Shown piece after piece: positions 60,195-64,000 of a stretch of 64,000 nucleotides of DNA. The translations under genes were made by a program, and so were the position numbers. Under the pieces are notes generated by a model that did no database searches, was not told the DNA's origin, and worked only from the letters and a program-made list of their open reading frames with translations. Each line of letters begins with the position of its first letter. Within the stretch, counting starts at the first letter, position 1. This DNA is from Mangifera indica (lineage: Eukaryota; Streptophyta; Magnoliopsida; Sapindales; Anacardiaceae). The stretch covers positions 14,213,057-14,277,056 of the forward strand of contig NC_058143.1 of NCBI RefSeq assembly GCF_011075055.1. Direction: 5' to 3'.

Positions 60195-62131
60195 TACCCT
60201 CAGATATGTTTCAAGGGTAATTATGTCTTTTAACCCTGTTTTGAGATATTTCCAATTTTTTTTAAATATATATATATGTTATGTATGGGTGTATTTATAT
60301 AAATATACATATGTAAATAAATACAAAAAGAAAACAAAAAAAAAAAGAGAAAGAGAAAAAGGGAGATAAAGTTTAGATAAAGGGAGAGTAAAGTCAACAA
60401 AGGCATCTCATCCCATTATTTTTCTATCATCTTCTTCTCCCGTAAAGCTCCAGCAGCCAGCCTCCTTTCATGTTCTTTTCTTTTGTTTTGTGAAGCCAAA
60501 GGAAGAAATTGAAGAGATATTGGAAAATAAAATAAAAAGAAAAAAAGAGAAGCACCTTGGAAGCTTTAATAACCAAAGATCTCCTTCCTTTCCCTTTCAT
60601 CTATGTTTATATGCATGTTATGTGAATATGTTAGTGTGTTTTGGTATTGATTTAAAGTTGTCTTGGTGATAAAGGAAGCAAAACAAAGAGGAGGAAGCCA
60701 ACTTACAAAGATTTGACTTGAAACAAGGTAAGAGATATCATCCTTGATATGTGACATGTTTTAAGCTTTTGGTTCCTTAGATCTATGTTATAAATGTTGA
60801 TTTTGATGTTTAGGAATATTGTTTTGCCATTTGGGATGTCTATGTTTGTGATTTTGTTCATGGCAGAAAGTTACATAATATTTACAGTTTTTGCCACTGA
60901 GTTCGTCCCATGTTTTGGCTGTCTTATCTGATGAATTATGAGTACTATTATATCTTGTTGGAAATCTCTTTGAATCCTCTTTCCAATGATATATAGTTTG
61001 TATGAATTAGAGATCATTTGCACTATTAAAGATTGTATAAACCGAAAGGACTGTTTTACTAAATAAACAGAGGAGGCAGTTTTGTCATTGAGTTTATCTC
61101 ACGTTTTGACTGCCTTATTTATGGAATCATGAGTGCTATTATATCTCGTTGAAAAGAGAATTCAAATAGCTTTCTAACAAGCTATAATAGCACTCATAAT
61201 TCAATCAATCAGGCAGTCAAAACAACAGATAAAGTTAGTGGCAAAAACAGCCTCCTCTGTTTATTTAGTAAAACAGTCCTTTCGGTTTATACAATCTTTA
61301 ACAGTCCAAATGATCTCTAATTCATACAAACTATATATCATTGGAAAGAGGATTCAAAGAGCTTTCCAACAAGATATAATAGTACTCATAATTCATCAGA
61401 TAAGGCAGCCAAAACATGGGACGAACTCAGTGGCAAAAACTGTAAATATTATGTAACTTTCTGCCATGAACAAAATCACATACATAGACATCCCAAATGG
61501 CAAAACAATATTCCTCAACATCAAAATCAACATTTATAACATAGATCTAAGGAACCAAAAGCCTAAAACATGCCACATATCAAGGATGATATCTCTTACC
61601 TTGTTTCAGGTCAAATCTTTGTAAGTTGGCTTCCTCCTCTTTGTTTTGCTTCCTTTATCACCAAGACAACTTTAAATCAATACCAAAACACACTAACATA
61701 TTCACATAACATGCATATAAACATAGATGAAAGGGAAAGGAAGGAGATCTTTGGTTACCAAAGCTTCCAAGGTGCTTCTCTTTTTTTCTTTTTATTTTAT
61801 CTTCCAATATCTCTTCAATTTCTTCCTTTGGCTTCACAAAACAAAAGAAAAGAACATGAAAGGAGGCTGGCTGCTGGAGCTTTACGGGAGAAGAAGATGA
61901 TAGAAAAATAATGGGATGAGATGCCTTTGTTGACTTTACTCTCCCTTTATCTAAACTTTATCTCCCTTTTTCTCTTTCTCTTTTTTTTTTGTTTTCTTTT
62001 TGTATTTATTTACATATGTATATTTATATAAATACACCCATACATAACATATATATATATTTAAAAAAAATTGGAAGTATCTCAAAACAGGGTTAAAAGA
62101 CATAATTACCCCTGGAATATACCTGAGGGTA
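60195..62131. repeat. Long near-perfect inverted repeat (arms about 968 bp, centre about 61163)
   Basis: The left arm (60195 to about 61160) is repeated in reverse complement as the right arm (about 61166-62131) with almost no loop. Landmarks pair symmetrically about 61163: TACCCTCAGATATG at the left edge against its reverse complement at the right edge, the TATATATATATGTTATGTAT block, and the AACAGAGGAGGC block. A 63-codon frame read on the minus strand at 60757-60566 and the matching frame on the plus strand at 61570-61758 differ at only 2 of 63 residues. The centre (AAAAGAGAATTCAAATAGCTTT, about 61153-61172) is less perfect than the arms. Each arm also holds an internal pair of diverged direct repeats of about 80-100 bp. 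Confidence 0.93.
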
Positions 62132-62136
62132 TTACA

Positions 62137-64000
62137 ATGAGGGTTTTTAGAATACCTTTAGATATGTGTGAGACAAATTTTGTAGTTTAGTTTTTAGGAC
62201 ATCCGTGAAAACATGATCTCTCATAATAGTTTTTATGAAGGGTGTCTATAAGATTCTCTCTACACAAGTTTATAGTAAAATATATTTATGCACAACATTT
62301 CAATTGTGTATGTAGAGAAAGAGAACTTCATAGCTATGCAACTCACTTGACCAAACTATCAAATCAATTTCTCAACCTAGACAGATAGGCACAAAGAAAA
62401 TGTTTTTCAAAAAAAATGTTTTTAAAGAAAATAAAAATGTTTTCACCACTAGTTTTACATTTATTTTATATAGAGAGTCAATACAAAAGATGATCCAGAG
62501 ATGCATCCTAGATGATTAAAATAATGTGATCAAAATTGTGGGGACCAAAGGTGTTATCAAAATGTCTAAGTTAAGATTAGAGTTTCAAATCATTTAAGGT
62601 TCAAAGTCTAAAGATGTATTTTCGATAACTAAGTTAAAGAGGAAATTATGCAATGAAAAGGTTAAGTTATAAAAGATGTACAACTTAGTTCTCTTACTTG
62701 TTGAGTTATTTATCACTCACTCTTATTTATGTAATATTTTACAAGTAACAGATGAGGATGATAAGTGCGATGTGAGATCAATCAACAGGAAAATATCATG
62801 AGGGCATATAAGACATTTTTAATTGATGTATTTATTTAGAAATTTTGTTTTACGGACTCTTAGTATGATTTATGTATGGGTTTCTACACACATTTTGATA
62901 TGTTTGAGTTTAAGTATCTTTCAACGTCTTCTGTTGATGCATGTTTATAAAAGATATTTTAACAATTTCATGTTATGTTTTTAATTTCCACAAGTTTTAA
63001 GTGGCAATCGACATGTTAACCACATAAACATAACCGCATAGTGTGCTATAGCCCTTTAGGCCCATTGAAACCCCTTAGGTGGAATTTCCCATGGTTAGGG
63101 TTAGATTCAAATCGAGTTGAATTCGGTTCAGTTCACATATACTTGGCTCAAGTTCAAGCTCGTGAAAATCAAACTCGAAGTTGGTTCGGCTCGTTTTTCG
63201 TTATCAAAACAACGTCATTTTAATATATATTAATCAAAACGATGTCGTTTTATATCAAAAATTTTAATTAGAAAATCTGACTAGTAGCTTGAGCTCGAGC
63301 TTGACTAAGGTTGGCTCGTTTCAGGCTCGAGCTCGAGCTCAAATTAACTCGATTCGAATCTAACCCTCCCTATAGTATAATTTCGTCATATCCAAAAGAT
63401 GGCCCACAAAAAAATTATTTTTATCCCATTTATCAAAATTTAAGTAGTAAGCTTGAATCACCAATCACGTTTGTTAGGCAAATGATGCCTACCGACAAGA
63501 TTTCGTACCAAATTCATTGTTTTGTACCAATAAACACACCGTTAACCTTTCCTTATTTTTTTTGTCAATATTGAACCAAATTTCACTAAAAAAATATAAC
63601 ATTTATCAACAAAAAATCTTAAAACCATACCCTAAATAGAAATACACCCCCAAATCATAAACATTTAAAATCTAAAAAAAAAAAAAAAAACTCTAAAATA
63701 AATCTAATTAACATTTTATATTATGTTTTTAAACTCATTGAACAAGTTCTAATTTTAAAAAATATCGTTTAACTCTGACCATTTATATTATATATTTTAT
63801 AAATTCATCTAGTTTTATTTTAATTGTTATATTTTTATTGTGGATGATTGTTAACTAAAATATTATGGACTCATATTTTAATTAATTTTTTTAAATATTT
63901 TTTATTTTATTTTACCATATATTTTCTTGTTTAATAGAGATAACGAGTCTACACCTTCTCCACCTCTTTTTTTATCTCTAATTATTTTGAATTTGGTGAC
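62137..64000. other. Gene-free right flank
   Basis: AT-rich spacer with one good family 2 element (63099-63366), a poly-A run (63674-63690), and no reading frame with a family signal. The frames at 63041-63223 and 63311-63574 lie on or beside the family 2 element. Confidence 0.6.
63099..63366. repeat. Family 2 CGAG/CTCG repeat (best copy, 63.1 kb)
   Basis: About 268 bp. It starts GGTTAGATTCAAATCGAGTT and ends AACTCGATTCGAATCTAACC, near-perfect inverted ends. In the middle, AAAACGATGTCGTTTT is itself nearly palindromic. GAGCTCGAGCTCAAATTAAC lies near the right end. It has no coding. This copy is the least decayed in the window and best defines the family. Confidence 0.8.

Larger units (their letters stand above)
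59087..62136. mobile_element. LTR-like unit (possible solo LTR) containing a giant palindrome
   Basis: It begins TGTAACATCCCTTCCTAG and ends CCTGAGGGTATTACA. TGTAAC(A/C)(C/T)CC...GGGTGTTACA-like ends are common in plant Ty3/gypsy LTRs. Flanking bases are AAGAG on the left and ATGAG on the right, 4 of 5 matching, which could be a decayed 5-bp target-site duplication. Inside, GTGAGTGATAAGAACACTCA is like a motif often seen near the start of such LTRs. There is no gag-pol frame on either side, so if this reading is right it is a solo LTR. The palindrome at 60195-62131 makes up its last two thirds. Confidence 0.45.

Noticed and set aside
61570..61911. A 113-codon plus-strand frame in the right palindrome arm, with a near-identical partner on the minus strand at 60757-60566.
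   Set aside because: Their identity follows from the arms being inverted copies. The translation has no recognised domain, and an LTR-like non-coding unit explains it better.

Overview
This window is nuclear DNA from a flowering plant, most likely a woody eudicot. It has intron-split genes with plant-type splice sites, AT-rich introns and spacers, and plant-only families (an NDR1-type protein, an R2R3-MYB very like grape and Arabidopsis MYB5, a SYP132 syntaxin, a plant GH3 exo-glucanase). The species cannot be fixed from the sequence alone. I rebuilt gene models by joining reading-frame-compatible exons at GT-AG sites (one GC-AG) and checking that each join restores a known family sequence.

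Layout: (1) 1.8-5.0 kb, minus strand: a complete 9-exon GH3 beta-glucan exohydrolase/beta-glucosidase. (2) 5-12.5 kb: non-autonomous DNA-transposon-like repeats and a decayed Ty1/copia element with one LTR, a primer-binding site and broken gag/protease. (3) 12.6-13.8 kb, plus: a two-exon MYB5-type regulator. (4) 13.8-22 kb: gene-poor and repeat-rich. (5) 22.0-28.4 kb, plus: a tandem pair of GT47 (exostosin-domain) glycosyltransferase loci, the first a frameshifted pseudogene and the second intact (3 exons, 457 aa). (6) 32.6-38.4 kb, plus: a 10-exon O-fucosyltransferase-family gene (659 aa). (7) 40.8-41.5 kb, minus: intronless NDR1. (8) 43.6-46.3 kb, minus: BET3/TRAPPC3 (5 exons, 186 aa). (9) 48.5-49.2 kb, minus: intronless urease accessory gene UREF. 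(10) 51.6-56.6 kb, minus: SYP132 Qa-SNARE (13 exons, 306 aa). (11) 57-64 kb: repeats, dominated by a roughly 1.94-kb near-perfect palindrome at 60.2-62.1 kb inside what looks like a roughly 3.05-kb LTR-like unit.

The genes do not form an operon or an obvious biosynthetic cluster. Loose themes are cell-wall/glycan work (GH3, GT47, O-fucosyltransferase) and secretory trafficking or plasma-membrane defence (BET3, SYP132, NDR1). Nothing in the sequence shows co-regulation. The most unusual structures are the giant palindrome, a GC-AG intron in the GH3 gene, an overlapping upstream ORF at the fucosyltransferase start, the decayed GT47 tandem copy, and three interspersed repeat families seen many times in one window. 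I found no convincing new gene system.
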